From assembly GCA_964624825.1 (NCBI GenBank), contig CAZUYD010000004.1:1-64000 (forward strand): 64,000 bases of DNA, given 5' to 3'. The notes under the pieces are model-generated. The model ran no database searches, was not told the origin of the DNA, and saw only the letters and a list, made by a program, of their open reading frames with translations. The translations under genes were made by a program, and so were the position numbers. Each line of letters starts with the position of its first letter. Position 1 is the first letter of the stretch. Shown in pieces: positions 8,652 to 18,291 of the stretch. The stretch comes from Enorma sp964624825 (GTDB lineage: Bacteria > Actinomycetota > Coriobacteriia > Coriobacteriales > Coriobacteriaceae).

Positions 8652-10093
8652 GTGAACACCGTGTGCTCCGGCGTCGATTCGCAGGCGATCGTTCCACCAT
8701 GCGCGGTCACAATCTCTTTTGCGATAGCGAGCCCCAGTCCCGCGCCTCCCCGGTTGGTGGCACGCGCCGCATCAAGCCGATAGAACTTCTCGAAGATCAC
8801 GTTGAGCTTGGGCGCCGGAATTGGATCGCCCTGGTTTTCGAACCGGATGGCCACGTGTTCGCCGGTACGCTCGGCCGAAGCGCGTATCGTCGAGCCTTCA
8901 TAGCTGTACGCGATGGCGTTGCGCATGACGTTGTTCAACACGCGCGCCATCTTATCGCCATCGATGAGCGCTTTGAGCCCCGGCTCAACCTCGACCTCAA
9001 CCTGCTTGCCTTGCTCCGCCAAGGACGGGTAGAATTCCTCGGCTACCTGCCCCAGCAGGAAGCTCAAATCGACGTACCCGCGCGTCAGCACGATATCGTG
9101 GAAGTCGAACCGCGTGATGTCGAAGAACTCCTCGATGAGCGTGTCGAGCCGGTGAGCCTTGTCCAGGGCGACGCCGGTGAACCGCACGCGCTGCTCCTCA
9201 GGCAGGTCGGGTGCCTCCTGCAGCAGCGAAAGATAGCCCACCACACTCGCAAGCGGCGTCTTGAGGTCATGGGCAAGATAGGTCACCAGGTCATCTTTAC
9301 GGCTCGCCTCATCGCGCAGCGCCTGCTCGGCCGTACGCTGGCGCTCGCGCACCCGGTTGATCGCGCTCTCGACAGCCAGAAAGTCGCCGTCGAGCTTGTC
9401 CCAATCGTCGGGATGATCGATGAGGCGCTCGATGATATGGTTGGCGATCGCCTCGTTCGCCTGCTCATGCCCGCGCTCCTCGCCATACGAATAAAACGCG
9501 CGTCCCACAAAAAACGCTATGCAAACGGCGATTGCCAGCAAAAACCCGCAGAACATGAAGAGATAATCGAGCCCGACAAAAATCGGCACCTGGGTGTTCC
9601 CGCCGACGAGCGCGCCTAAAAAGATCACGATGAGCCACGCGATACCGCCCAGCACGACGCAGCGGCGTACATCTTCGAAGCGATCGAGCAGCATGTACCC
9701 GATAAACAGAACGATGAGCACCGCGACGAGGTTGTCGAACCCCATGATGGCGAAGAGGAGCGCGCAGAGCACCGCCGTCGCGAACACGCGGCTCGCGATG
9801 AGGGAGGCGAGGCGGTTGAGCAGCAGCTCGTTGCCCGAGAGGACAGGCTGGTCGCTTGGGACTGGTTGTTTGAACGGGACGGACTGAGCAGACGCCGCCG
9901 ATGCCTGCGCTCCCGTTGCAACGGTCGCCGCGTCGGTGCGGGACGCCTCCGCATGCGTGCCAGCTGGCGGCGCGCCCGCGCTGGCCGCGGTCTTCGTCAT
10001 ATCTTGCTCCATGGGTGCCGTGCTGGGCAGCCCCGTTCGCGGGTCTATTGGCCGATGCGGAAGATGCTTTCGCATCATATCGTGCGTGCTCAC
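8633..10093 (-). CDS. Sensor histidine kinase (VanS-like)
   Basis: Histidine kinase of 486 residues. An unusual N-terminal tail of about 95 residues, rich in Ala, Pro and Gln, precedes three to four transmembrane segments (about residues 102-134, 144-165 and 176-198) with almost no extracytoplasmic loop, which argues for intramembrane or membrane-proximal sensing. The phospho-acceptor His275 lies in TYLAHDLKTPLASV. The ATPase domain has VMRNAIAYS, FEKFYRLD and GGAGLGLAIAKE. This resembles VanS-type kinases. The GTG start at 10093 has AAGGAG seven bases upstream. It follows its regulator after a 120-bp gap. The stop codon lies in direct repeat pair B. Confidence 0.92.
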   Translation of the reverse strand: MSTHDMMRKHLPHRPIDPRTGLPSTAPMEQDMTKTAASAGAPPAGTHAEASRTDAATVATGAQASAASAQSVPFKQPVPSDQPVLSGNELLLNRLASLIASRVFATAVLCALLFAIMGFDNLVAVLIVLFIGYMLLDRFEDVRRCVVLGGIAWLIVIFLGALVGGNTQVPIFVGLDYLFMFCGFLLAIAVCIAFFVGRAFYSYGEERGHEQANEAIANHIIERLIDHPDDWDKLDGDFLAVESAINRVRERQRTAEQALRDEASRKDDLVTYLAHDLKTPLASVVGYLSLLQEAPDLPEEQRVRFTGVALDKAHRLDTLIEEFFDITRFDFHDIVLTRGYVDLSFLLGQVAEEFYPSLAEQGKQVEVEVEPGLKALIDGDKMARVLNNVMRNAIAYSYEGSTIRASAERTGEHVAIRFENQGDPIPAPKLNVIFEKFYRLDAARATNRGGAGLGLAIAKEIVTAHGGTIACESTPEHTVFTIVLPA

Positions 10094-10213
10094 AAACAGG
10101 CTCCTTATACGTATCGATCGAATTAAGTATAAGAAGCACGCGGAATGCGGACACGAAAGACTTGCTTAAATATTGCGGCGACCTAGCACCTGTGCTAAAT
10201 CGCCATTTCCCAG

Positions 10214-10909
10214 CTATTCGATGGTGTATCCAACGCCCCAGATGTTTTTGATGAAGCGCGGGTTCTGGGCATCGTCGCCGATTTTTTCGCGAAGATGGCG
10301 AATATGCACCATGACCGTGTTGTTCGAACCGGGCATGAACTCTTCGTTCCAAACGGCGCGGAACAGGTCTTCCACCGGCACCACGCGTCCACGGTTTTCG
10401 GCCAAATAGAGCAGGATCGAGTATTCGATGGGTGTGCAGCGCACCGGCTTGTCGTCAACCGTCACCGACCGGGCATCGGGTGCGATCGTCAGCCCGTTGA
10501 TGGAGATGAGTCCCGTGTCGTCCGCTTGACCGCGGCTGCCATAGCTGGTGTAACGTCGCAGCTGCGCCTTCACGCGCGCCAAGAGTTCTAGCGGGCGAAA
10601 CGGCTTCACCACGTAATCATCCGCGCCCGATGAGAGCCCATCGATCTTATCGGTTTGAGAACCGCGTGCCGTGAGCATGATTACCGGGTATGTGTGCTCA
10701 GCGCGTATGGTGCGCAGCAGCTCGAATCCATCGACATCGGGCAACATGATGTCAAGGATCGCCAAGTCGAAATCTTGTTCGAGGATGGCGCGGGCGGCAT
10801 CCGCCCCGTTGTAGGCGATCGTCACCTCGTACCCTTCGTTTTTCAGGTAAATCCCTACAAGGTCGGCAATGGCCTTCTCGTCATCGACAACAAGAATGTT
10901 CGTATCCAC
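10214..10909 (-). CDS. OmpR-family response regulator (VanR-like)
   Basis: Response regulator of 231 residues, partner of the following kinase. The receiver domain has the acidic pair in MDTNILVVDDEK, Asp53 (LAILDIMLPDVDG) as phosphorylation site, and VVKPF near residue 102. The winged-helix output domain ends NPRFIKNIWGVGYTIE. It is closer in pattern to VanR than to PhoB, but no vanHAX-like genes are present, so it should not be read as glycopeptide resistance. The start is a GTG with AAGGAG eight bases upstream. A D,D-carboxypeptidase gene lies about 900 bp away on the opposite strand and is a possible target. Confidence 0.93.
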   Translation of the reverse strand: MDTNILVVDDEKAIADLVGIYLKNEGYEVTIAYNGADAARAILEQDFDLAILDIMLPDVDGFELLRTIRAEHTYPVIMLTARGSQTDKIDGLSSGADDYVVKPFRPLELLARVKAQLRRYTSYGSRGQADDTGLISINGLTIAPDARSVTVDDKPVRCTPIEYSILLYLAENRGRVVPVEDLFRAVWNEEFMPGSNNTVMVHIRHLREKIGDDAQNPRFIKNIWGVGYTIE

Positions 10910-11306
10910 CCGGCAACTCCTTTCCCCTTTCCGCCATTATGACTGGGATCGGATGTTCGGCTCACCATACCCCGCACAACTTAAGCAAACCTTAGCAGAT
11001 AATATCACCACATTCACTGGCACCTATTTTTACCTGCTATTTTCTTGCAGAGCTTTACGAGATTCGCCGGCAATGTGCATAAATCAGGTAGAGCGCAGCG
11101 GACGATACAGCTTGTTTTCTGGACGTCTGCAAGGCTTCAAAAACCTGAAATGCTCCCCATCCCTTGCCAGACGATTCTCTCGCGATGCCAGCGTCATGTT
11201 CAGATAACCACGCAAGCCCCCATGCACCAGGACGCAAGGTCTCGCGCATATCTGCGCTACGACGCGAGGCGGTGGGCACCGGCTCCACGAGAGAAAGGGA
11301 TCGGAC

Positions 11307-11699
11307 ATGACGATAACCGAGGTAATCGCGCTAATCGCTCTAGTAATCGAGGCTGCCCGAATCGGCTACACGATAGGCCGAAAATGGAAGTATCCCCGCC
11401 CGACAAACGCCGAGCAGGGCCACTTACCACGCCGAAAACGCGTCTTGGAGTCGGCCCGCTGGCACGGGACGCCCACCACCTCATATCGTAGCACAGGACT
11501 ACGGAATGCGCAGGATGCGCGCCCCAGCAAAATGAGGCCCCAGTGCCGGAACGCACGCCACGTCAAGCCTCGTTGTGTCAGATGGAACGAGCTAACCGCC
11601 AAGCACGCCGCATGCACCGTCGCTATGCACACAGCCAAACCAGGCTACTTACAAAGAAACGTCGAACGCAAGAGAAGCAATTCATGTAGCGCACCATAG
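11307..11699 (+). CDS. Possible small membrane peptide, 5' part only credible
   Basis: The frame begins MTITEVIALIALVIEAARIG, one hydrophobic helix followed by basic residues, preceded by GAAAGG at a usable distance. This layout is like short holin-like toxin or phage-type membrane peptides. After about 30 residues the frame continues for 100 more with composition typical of non-coding DNA, so either a frameshift has removed the true stop or the match is chance. Confidence 0.25.
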   Translation: MTITEVIALIALVIEAARIGYTIGRKWKYPRPTNAEQGHLPRRKRVLESARWHGTPTTSYRSTGLRNAQDARPSKMRPQCRNARHVKPRCVRWNELTAKHAACTVAMHTAKPGYLQRNVERKRSNSCSAP

Positions 11700-11780
11700 A
11701 CCGATTGAACATCACACGGTTCCTGCCGGAGATTATGCAGCAAGCGCTGTTGGATCGCCCGTGCCAAGATATGCGAACGG

Positions 11781-11786
11781 TATAAT
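11781..11786 (+). promoter_or_regulatory. Probable -10 box for the D,D-carboxypeptidase gene
   Basis: A perfect TATAAT 48 bases before the chosen start at 11829. I see no well-spaced -35 match, so it may need an activator or the VanR-like regulator nearby. Confidence 0.4.
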
Positions 11787-11828
11787 GGCGCGACACATCG
11801 TACGATGACCCATGCAAAGAATTCGGAG

Positions 11829-13268
11829 ATGGCTGTGTCCTTGCATCATTTCTCACACGAACTAGACACCGCGCGCATGCCGCACGCACATCGAGCCGCA
11901 GCAGCCGTATCCCTCCATGGCGTGGTGCCCGCACGCTGCAAACACGGCATACGTACCGCATTCATAGCCGGCATGCTTGCCTGCGCGCTCGCCCTATCCA
12001 CCCTTGCCGCCCCCGCCGCTTCTTACGCCGAAGTGCAGTACACCGACATCGTTTACGGCGAAACGGCAAGCGACCGCGGCCTCAGCGCAGACGAGCTTCC
12101 CGACATCAGCGCAAACAACGCGATCATTGTGGATGCATCGGGGACGGTCTACTTCGAGCGCAGCGCCGATGACCAGGTGAAGATAGCCTCGATCACCAAA
12201 ATCATGACGGCGATCGTAGCCCTCGAAAACGCCGAGCTGTCTGATACCATCACCGTGGACAACGCCGCTGCGACCGTGGGAGAATCGAGCGCGGGGCTGC
12301 TCGAAGGCGACACGCTCACGCTGGAAGAAGCGCTGCACGCCCTGCTCGGCGCCTCGGGCAACGACGCCGCGCTGGCCATCGCCTCGAGCGTCGGCGCTAT
12401 GATCGACCCCACGAGCGACGACCCCACCGCCACCTTCATCCAAGCGATGAACGATAAAGCGGCCGAGCTTGGCATGGACGACACCCTGTTTGAGAACCCA
12501 CATGGCCTGGACTTCGACGAATGGGAAGGCGACATGCACTCGTCTGCCCGCGACGTCGCGACCATGCTTGCTTACGCCATGCAAAACGAGGACTTTCGCG
12601 AGATCGACGGAAGCGACCAAGATACCATAACGGTAACGAGCGAAGACGGGGAAACGCGCTCGCAGTGGATACATCTGTGGAACACCATCTTGGGCGAGGA
12701 CGGCAACATCGGCGGCAAGACGGGAACCACCTATGAGGCACTTTATTGCTTTGCAGGGGCGTTTCTGCGCGACGGCGAGGAGGTATACGTCGTGGTGCTC
12801 GGATGCGAGGACGATGACGCGCGCTTCAACGACACCCTGACGCTTGCCAACTGGTACTACGAGCACCTCACCACCGTGTCGGTGGTGGCGAGCAATGTCT
12901 CGACTGCAGAAGGCGATCTGCTCGTGGCGCGTGCAACCCACACCGACTGGGTTGATAAGACGGTCGATGTCATCGCCGCCGACCCCGACGCGAGCGTTCG
13001 CCTTTTCGATCTGGGGGGAACGCTTACCGTCGATGTTGACCTGGTCGAGTTCTCTGGTGACGTATCGGCGGGCGAGGCAGCGGGAACGCTCACGCTTCTG
13101 CAAGATGGCGAAGAGGTCGCCCAGGTAGATCTCATTACCGCAGAATCGGTTTCCGCGCCCAGCGCGATCGAGTGGCTTCTGGTTCAGTTTGACCGCTTCA
13201 CGCGGATCTTCACCGGCGGCGAGAACGTGGCCGAAAGCCAAGTGCTCGCCGTGGCACCGACGGCATAG
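11829..13268 (+). CDS. dacA: Serine-type D-Ala-D-Ala carboxypeptidase (DacA/PBP5 family)
   Basis: Trims the terminal D-Ala from peptidoglycan pentapeptides outside the membrane. The N-terminus has a basic stretch and a signal sequence (about residues 42-67, ending APAASYA before EVQ). The catalytic motifs are S121-I-T-K124, SGN at 176-178 and KTG near 297, all intact. A beta-rich C-terminal domain ends in an aromatic amphipathic stretch (WLLVQFDRFTRIF) suited to membrane association. The start is uncertain: ATG at 11805, ATG at 11829 or GTG at 11835; GGAG lies directly before 11829 and six bases before 11835. The gene is divergent from the VanR/VanS-like pair. Confidence 0.92.
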   Translation: MAVSLHHFSHELDTARMPHAHRAAAAVSLHGVVPARCKHGIRTAFIAGMLACALALSTLAAPAASYAEVQYTDIVYGETASDRGLSADELPDISANNAIIVDASGTVYFERSADDQVKIASITKIMTAIVALENAELSDTITVDNAAATVGESSAGLLEGDTLTLEEALHALLGASGNDAALAIASSVGAMIDPTSDDPTATFIQAMNDKAAELGMDDTLFENPHGLDFDEWEGDMHSSARDVATMLAYAMQNEDFREIDGSDQDTITVTSEDGETRSQWIHLWNTILGEDGNIGGKTGTTYEALYCFAGAFLRDGEEVYVVVLGCEDDDARFNDTLTLANWYYEHLTTVSVVASNVSTAEGDLLVARATHTDWVDKTVDVIAADPDASVRLFDLGGTLTVDVDLVEFSGDVSAGEAAGTLTLLQDGEEVAQVDLITAESVSAPSAIEWLLVQFDRFTRIFTGGENVAESQVLAVAPTA

Positions 13269-13421
13269 GACGCTGGCAGCCGCCGGGCGGAGCGGGATGC
13301 GGCACCTGCCTCGGGCGGCATCTTCGTGACTCCGACGCGGCAGGAGCTTCGTGTCGCCTGCCCTGGGCGGTTGTTCGTGCCGACCGCCGCGAACAACCTC
13401 TTCGCGTTGTCTGCTCGGTGA

Positions 13422-14339
13422 CTAGGAAAGCGCCGCCTCCGCCTCGAAGAGCGCGTCCACGCGCTGCCCCGCCTCCTCGGGGCGCACGAACGCCGTGCCC
13501 AACGCGGGCGCAGCTCCATACTTTCCATGATAGTCGCTGCCACCGGTAACAAAAAGCCCGAAGCGCTCCGCCGCTTCGCGTGCCAGACGCTCCTCAGCCG
13601 CACCATGGTCCGGGTGATATGCCTCGATGCCCAGCAAGCCGGCTTTCGCGAGCTCGGGCACCAACGCCCAGGAGTCGGTTTGACCGGGATGGGCGAGCAC
13701 GGGCACACCGCCCTGCTCGCAGATGGCACGCACCGCGTCAACGGCCGACGGATAGGTGATATCGTGATTTGCCGGGCTTTCACCCTTAAACCAGCTCCGA
13801 TAACAAGACTGATAATCGGGGTCGGTATAGGGAAGACGCGTCAGCGCCTCCATAACATGCTGCTTGTAAACCGCGGTGCCCTGGCCGACTGTCTCAACGA
13901 TCTCATCAAGCGAGATATGGCGTCCGGAAAACGCCACGTTCTGGCGCGTAAGCGTCCACGCCTGCCAAAACGTATTCGCCGTGCGCGCCCAAAGCGTCGG
14001 CGCCACCAACCGTTCCACCGGGCCGGAACCGTCCGGTGTCGCCTCAAGCCCGAAGGCGAGGATGTGCACCTTGCGTCCGGTCTTGGGGTCGCAAGCGGAG
14101 ACCTCGGCACCCGCGAGCACCGGAAAGCCGAGCTCTCTCGCGCGGGCGCGAACGGTCGAAAGCTGCGAAAGCGAGTCGTGATCGGTAACGGCCATGCGCG
14201 CGAGCCCCAAGGTGCGAGCCTGCTCGATCAGCTCGTCAACCGTGCACGACCCATCTGAATAGACGGAGTGATTATGCAGGTCCCACGCGCCGACCATCGA
14301 CCGCGCCCGGTCGTTTGACTTCTTGCCCGTGCTGTCCAT
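13422..14339 (-). CDS. PHP-domain phosphoesterase
   Basis: Metal-dependent phosphoesterase of 305 residues in the PHP family that includes nucleoside 3',5'-bisphosphate phosphatase/RNase AM. The metal-binding DLHNHSVYSDG is at about residues 20-30, AVTDHDSL near 50-57, the acidic GAEVSA near 78 and HPGQTDS near 218; SDYHGK near 270 completes the site. A 40-residue insertion in the middle fits the AMP-phosphatase subgroup. The ATG at 14339 has GAGGAG five bases upstream. It converges with dacA. Confidence 0.85.
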   Translation of the reverse strand: MDSTGKKSNDRARSMVGAWDLHNHSVYSDGSCTVDELIEQARTLGLARMAVTDHDSLSQLSTVRARARELGFPVLAGAEVSACDPKTGRKVHILAFGLEATPDGSGPVERLVAPTLWARTANTFWQAWTLTRQNVAFSGRHISLDEIVETVGQGTAVYKQHVMEALTRLPYTDPDYQSCYRSWFKGESPANHDITYPSAVDAVRAICEQGGVPVLAHPGQTDSWALVPELAKAGLLGIEAYHPDHGAAEERLAREAAERFGLFVTGGSDYHGKYGAAPALGTAFVRPEEAGQRVDALFEAEAALS

Positions 14340-14540
14340 GTGATCTCCTCATCCGCTCGGCAATCGCAGGATACGTACCCAAACCGACGGGGCGCATTGC
14401 GCCGCATCTCCCCGTATGCGATGGGCGAGGTTGCCGCATGCGCCCAACCACATACACGGTTGCACATGAGCGCAGAACCCGCGGGGTCGCCACGGGCGCA
14501 AGGCCGCCCGCGGAGGCGCTGTGCGCGCAAGCCGTTCGCC

Positions 14541-15515
14541 CTATCCGAACAACCGGCGCGCGTTTTCCCAGGCAGCCTGAACGATATCGGCCGGATCCTC
14601 ACCAGTGCGCGCAGCGCGATCGCGCGCAAGGGCATCGGCGGTGAACGCGATCATGGCCGGCTCGCACTCGAGACCGCGGACGGGCTCGGGCGCCATATAG
14701 GGACAGTCCGTCTCGAAGACGATGCGCTCGAGCGGACACGCGGCGAACGCCTCGCGAATGGCCTCGTTGCGCTTGAATGTCGCCGCGCCGCCGAACGCGA
14801 TATAGCAACCAAGCTCAACAAAGCGCTCCATCGTCGCGCGATTCTCTGTGAAGCAGTGAAGCACGCATCCGGCAGCGGGAATGCCTATGCGTTGCAGCAC
14901 CGCATAGGCATCCGCGTGCGCCGCGCGCTCCTCGTCGGCCGCGTCGTTGCGCAGGTGCAGCTCAACCGGCACGTTTCGTTTGAACGCCACGGCGAGCTGC
15001 CGTTCCATGCAAGCGATCTGCACATCATGCGGAGCAGCCTCGATATCGTCATCTGCATCATAGTGATAATCGAGACCGAACTCGCCCACGCCGATGCATC
15101 GCGGATCGTCAAGCGCGGCGAGCAACCGGGCATGTGCCTCATTGGTATACTGCGGAGCGCCATAGGGATGGGCACCCGCCAAATACGAGACGGCGGGAAT
15201 CTGAGCATCCCGGCCGCTCGCTTTATCGCTGCTTGCGGCGCTGATGCGCGCCGCATCGCTGATGCTTGCTGCATCGCTGAGCCACGCATCCAGCTGTTCC
15301 CGATACGCCTGCGGCGTGAATTCGTCGCCCACCACATCATAGAGCGTGATGAGCCGCCGCATTCCGGCTTGTCCCGCTCGCGCAAGGGCGCGGGCGGGGT
15401 CTTTCGACCAAAAGCAGGTGAGGTGCGCATGGGTATCTGCAAGCGGCGCGAGCGGTTCAGGCAGCTCATACGCTTTATCGCCCCGCTTGGTATGCTTGAT
15501 GAATCCAATCGTCAT
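14541..15515 (-). CDS. tatD: TatD-family metal-dependent DNase
   Basis: Hydrolase of 324 residues in the TatD family (3'-5' exonuclease, implicated in DNA repair and quality control). The metal site is visible as DTHAHL near residue 27, GEFGLDYHY near 138, a histidine in LHLRN near 180, HCFTEN near 219 and ETDCPYMAPEP near 275. It is longer than E. coli TatD (260 aa) because of an insertion near residues 90-115 rich in Ala and Ser. It lies in the same direction as the 16S methyltransferase and methionyl-tRNA synthetase upstream, the common metG-tatD-rsmA grouping. Confidence 0.92.
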   Translation of the reverse strand: MTIGFIKHTKRGDKAYELPEPLAPLADTHAHLTCFWSKDPARALARAGQAGMRRLITLYDVVGDEFTPQAYREQLDAWLSDAASISDAARISAASSDKASGRDAQIPAVSYLAGAHPYGAPQYTNEAHARLLAALDDPRCIGVGEFGLDYHYDADDDIEAAPHDVQIACMERQLAVAFKRNVPVELHLRNDAADEERAAHADAYAVLQRIGIPAAGCVLHCFTENRATMERFVELGCYIAFGGAATFKRNEAIREAFAACPLERIVFETDCPYMAPEPVRGLECEPAMIAFTADALARDRAARTGEDPADIVQAAWENARRLFG

Positions 15516-15582
15516 GAACCGGTCGCCTCGTTACATAAGGAGTCTTATTCTCTTAGGGGGTCTCTGTCTCAGCAATGTCGCA

Positions 15583-16473
15583 TCACGTATGCGCGCCGGC
15601 ATGCATAAGGGCATGCGTGAGTGCAATGAAATCCTCGACCGAAAGCGTCTCCGCCCGCGCCGTCGGCGCAATGCCGCATGCCTCGAACGCAGAATCCAGC
15701 GCGTCTTTGGCAAACCCGTTCGAACTCATGGAGTTCCTGATGGTCTTGCGCCGCTGGGCAAACGCCGCCTCCACCACATGCGCCACATCCGGTGCGGTGA
15801 CATCCGCCTGTGCAAGCGCCATGGCACGCGCACCCGTCGGCGCCAGGCGGTCGAGCCGCACCACGGCAGAATCGACATGGGGTGCGGGCACAAAGCAGTG
15901 CGGCGGCACCTCGAGTCGGCCGGTAACTTGGGCGTGAAGCGCAAGCTTGACCGTATAGGCGCCGTAATCCTTCGTGCCTGGCTGCGCTGCAATGCGATCG
16001 GCGACCTCCTTTTGCACCATGACCACCGCGCGCGAGATGGAAGGCATCTGCTCAAAGAAGGAGAGGATGACGGCCGCCGCCACGTTATACGGTAGGTTCG
16101 AGATGAGATGCGTTGGAACGTCGCCCGCGGCTTCCTTGATCCGCGCGGGCGACGTGCGGAGCGCATCGCCCATGATGTAGCAGAAGTTCGAGCAAACATC
16201 CGCGTGGGCGGCAAGCACCGGTTCGAGCGCAGCATCCATCTCAATCGATACGACCCGCCTCGCCTCCTGAACAAGCGCGAGCGTAAGCGTGCCGATCCCC
16301 GGGCCGACCTCGAGCACCAGCTCGGTGCCGGAGAGCTCTGCAAGCTCGCAGATGCGCGCTACCACATGGTTGTCGACCAAAAAGTTCTGCCCAAAGCGGT
16401 GCTTCGCCGCCAGACCGAACTCGTCAAGCAAATCACGCGTGGCGGAACGGTTTGCGAGGGGAGATGTCGTCAT
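15583..16473 (-). CDS. rsmA: 16S rRNA dimethyladenosine transferase RsmA/KsgA
   Basis: Dimethylates the two adjacent adenines (A1518/A1519, E. coli numbering) near the 3' end of 16S rRNA during 30S maturation. The protein of 296 residues has HRFGQNFLVD near residue 25, the SAM-binding VLEVGPGIGTLTLAL near 53-67, and the catalytic NLPYNVAA near 126. The longer open frame to 16533 is rejected because GGGAGG lies seven bases before the ATG at 16473. TatD is encoded 67 bp downstream. Confidence 0.96.
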   Translation of the reverse strand: MTTSPLANRSATRDLLDEFGLAAKHRFGQNFLVDNHVVARICELAELSGTELVLEVGPGIGTLTLALVQEARRVVSIEMDAALEPVLAAHADVCSNFCYIMGDALRTSPARIKEAAGDVPTHLISNLPYNVAAAVILSFFEQMPSISRAVVMVQKEVADRIAAQPGTKDYGAYTVKLALHAQVTGRLEVPPHCFVPAPHVDSAVVRLDRLAPTGARAMALAQADVTAPDVAHVVEAAFAQRRKTIRNSMSSNGFAKDALDSAFEACGIAPTARAETLSVEDFIALTHALMHAGAHT

Positions 16474-16668
16474 ATCTGTTCCTCCCGTGTATGCTCGACC
16501 ATGAACACTCCCTGCCAGCCCTGCGGCTCCCAAGCGCCAGCCGGCACCGCGAGCACAGCGTCGCGAACATAGGCGGAGGCGGCGCTGAGCGCACGCTTGT
16601 CCGGCTATGAGCGACGAGCCGCTCTCGAGTCGTACGGCAACAACCGCAGCCCAACGGCTATGCGGTGC

Positions 16669-18291
16669 CTAGTCGGTCAGGCGAGGGAACAGCGCGTCGC
16701 CCTTCTCGACCGAAGCGCCACCGGCAAGCCCTCCCCACACGCAGGCAGCAGCAAGGTCGCCCGTAGGCGCGGGATCAAGCGAGAGGCGACGACGCACTTC
16801 AGCAGAGATGCTTGGCATGAAGGGGTCGTAAAGCTCCGCGGCGATGCGAATGGTCTCCAGCAGGCTCCAGATCACACACGCCAGCTCATCCGCCTTCTCG
16901 GGATCTTTTGCCAACGCCCAGGGCGCCATATCCTCGATGTAATGGTTCGCGGCAGACACGATCGCCAACACCTCGCGCGCGGCACCGAGATAATCGATGG
17001 CATCCATGCAGGCAGCATAGCGTTCGAACACGCCCGCGCACGCATCGTGCAGCGGCGATGGGTCATCGAAGCTCGCGGGACGCACCGGAGCGCACCCATC
17101 GAAGTACTTCGCGCTCATGTTAAGCGTGCGCGAAATCAAGTTTCCCCAGCTATTTGCCAGATCAGCATTATAAACCTGACGCATGCGCCCCCAGCTGATG
17201 GGCGCGTCCGTGCCATGCACCACGTCGCTCATGAAGTAATAGCGGTATGCATCGACCCCCAGCAGGTCGATGACCTCCTCCGGCGCGATCACGTTGCCGC
17301 GGCTCTTGCTCATCTTCTCGACTTTGCCCGTCTCCTCGTTGCGGACGGTCAAGAAACCGTGGACGAACACGCGCTCGGGCAGCGGAAGCCCTGCAGCCAT
17401 GAGCAGCGCCGGCCATATGACGCAGTGGAAGCGCACGATGTCCTTGCCCACAACATGCATCTGCGCCGGCCAACGGAACGCCAGCTCATCGGCTGCATCC
17501 TCGCCCTCGGCACCGTAGCCCGCAGCGGTGAGGTAATTGATGAGCGCATCGACCCACACGTATGCCACATGGCGCTCATCGAAGGGGAAGGGGACGCCCC
17601 AATCGAAGGTCGAGCGGCTGATGGAGAGATCCTTGAGGCCGGAACGCACGAAGCTGAGCACCTCGTTGCGGCGCGTCTCGGGCTGGATGAAATCAGGATG
17701 CGCCTCATAGAAGTCGAGCAGGGGCTGTTGGAACTCTGAGAGCTTGAAGAACCAGCTCTCCTCCTGGATGCGCTCAAGCGGGCGATCGCAATCGGGGCAG
17801 AGTGGGTGATCCTGATCTGCCGGCGCTTCACCTGCGGCGATGCGATTCTCCTCGTGATGGCGCACCTGCGTCTCGGTGAAATAGGTCTCCTCGGGGCGGC
17901 AATACCAGCCGTCGTATGAGCCCTTGTAGATGTATCCGCGGTCAAGCAGTCCCTGGAGCAGCTTCTGCACGCCCTTGATGTGACGCGGCTGCGTCGTGCG
18001 GATGAAATCGTCGTTCGAGATCTCGAGGGTCGCCCACAGGTCGCGGAAGGCGGGCTCCATGGAATCGCACCACGCCTGCGGGGAATCGAACCCGTTCTTC
18101 TCCGCCGCTTCGGCCACCTTCTCGCCATGCTCGTCCATACCGGTCAGGAACTTGACATCGTACCCGCATGCGCGGCGAAATCGCGCCTGAACATCTGACA
18201 TGACGGTGCAGTACGCGGTGCCCAGATGAGGCTTGGCGTTCACGTAGTAGATGGGCGTGGTGATGTAATACGAAGGCTTGGTGTGCTCCAT
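16669..18291 (-). CDS. metG: Methionyl-tRNA synthetase
   Basis: Class I synthetase charging tRNA-Met. The HIGH-type motif is HLGT at residues 22-25 and the KMSKS loop is at 325-329. The connective peptide carries a Cys pair typical of the zinc knuckle (LCPDCDRPLE) plus CRPEETYF. It has 540 residues and ends after the anticodon-binding helical domain, so it lacks the C-terminal Trbp111-like dimerisation domain found in some homologues. The ATG at 18291 has GAGGAG six bases upstream; the open frame to 18357 is not used. It is followed by rsmA after 195 bp. Confidence 0.96.
   Translation of the reverse strand: MEHTKPSYYITTPIYYVNAKPHLGTAYCTVMSDVQARFRRACGYDVKFLTGMDEHGEKVAEAAEKNGFDSPQAWCDSMEPAFRDLWATLEISNDDFIRTTQPRHIKGVQKLLQGLLDRGYIYKGSYDGWYCRPEETYFTETQVRHHEENRIAAGEAPADQDHPLCPDCDRPLERIQEESWFFKLSEFQQPLLDFYEAHPDFIQPETRRNEVLSFVRSGLKDLSISRSTFDWGVPFPFDERHVAYVWVDALINYLTAAGYGAEGEDAADELAFRWPAQMHVVGKDIVRFHCVIWPALLMAAGLPLPERVFVHGFLTVRNEETGKVEKMSKSRGNVIAPEEVIDLLGVDAYRYYFMSDVVHGTDAPISWGRMRQVYNADLANSWGNLISRTLNMSAKYFDGCAPVRPASFDDPSPLHDACAGVFERYAACMDAIDYLGAAREVLAIVSAANHYIEDMAPWALAKDPEKADELACVIWSLLETIRIAAELYDPFMPSISAEVRRRLSLDPAPTGDLAAACVWGGLAGGASVEKGDALFPRLTD

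Larger units (their letters stand above)
10910..11828. other. Divergent intergenic region
   Basis: About 900 bp between the VanR-like regulator and the carboxypeptidase. It must contain both promoters; a clear TATAAT lies at 11781. One small hydrophobic reading frame at 11307 is noted separately. The rest shows no gene, RNA or repeat that I can support. Confidence 0.45.

Noticed and set aside
8633..13268. Vancomycin-resistance cluster
   Set aside because: VanR/VanS-like proteins and a DacA-type carboxypeptidase are present but no vanH, D-Ala-D-Lac ligase or vanX, and DacA is a housekeeping serine enzyme rather than the zinc enzyme VanY.
13369..13398. Hairpin GGTTGTTCG/CGAACAACC as terminator of dacA
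   Set aside because: The stem is perfect but no T tract follows on either strand; it lies between convergent genes and may have a role, but I cannot support a terminator.
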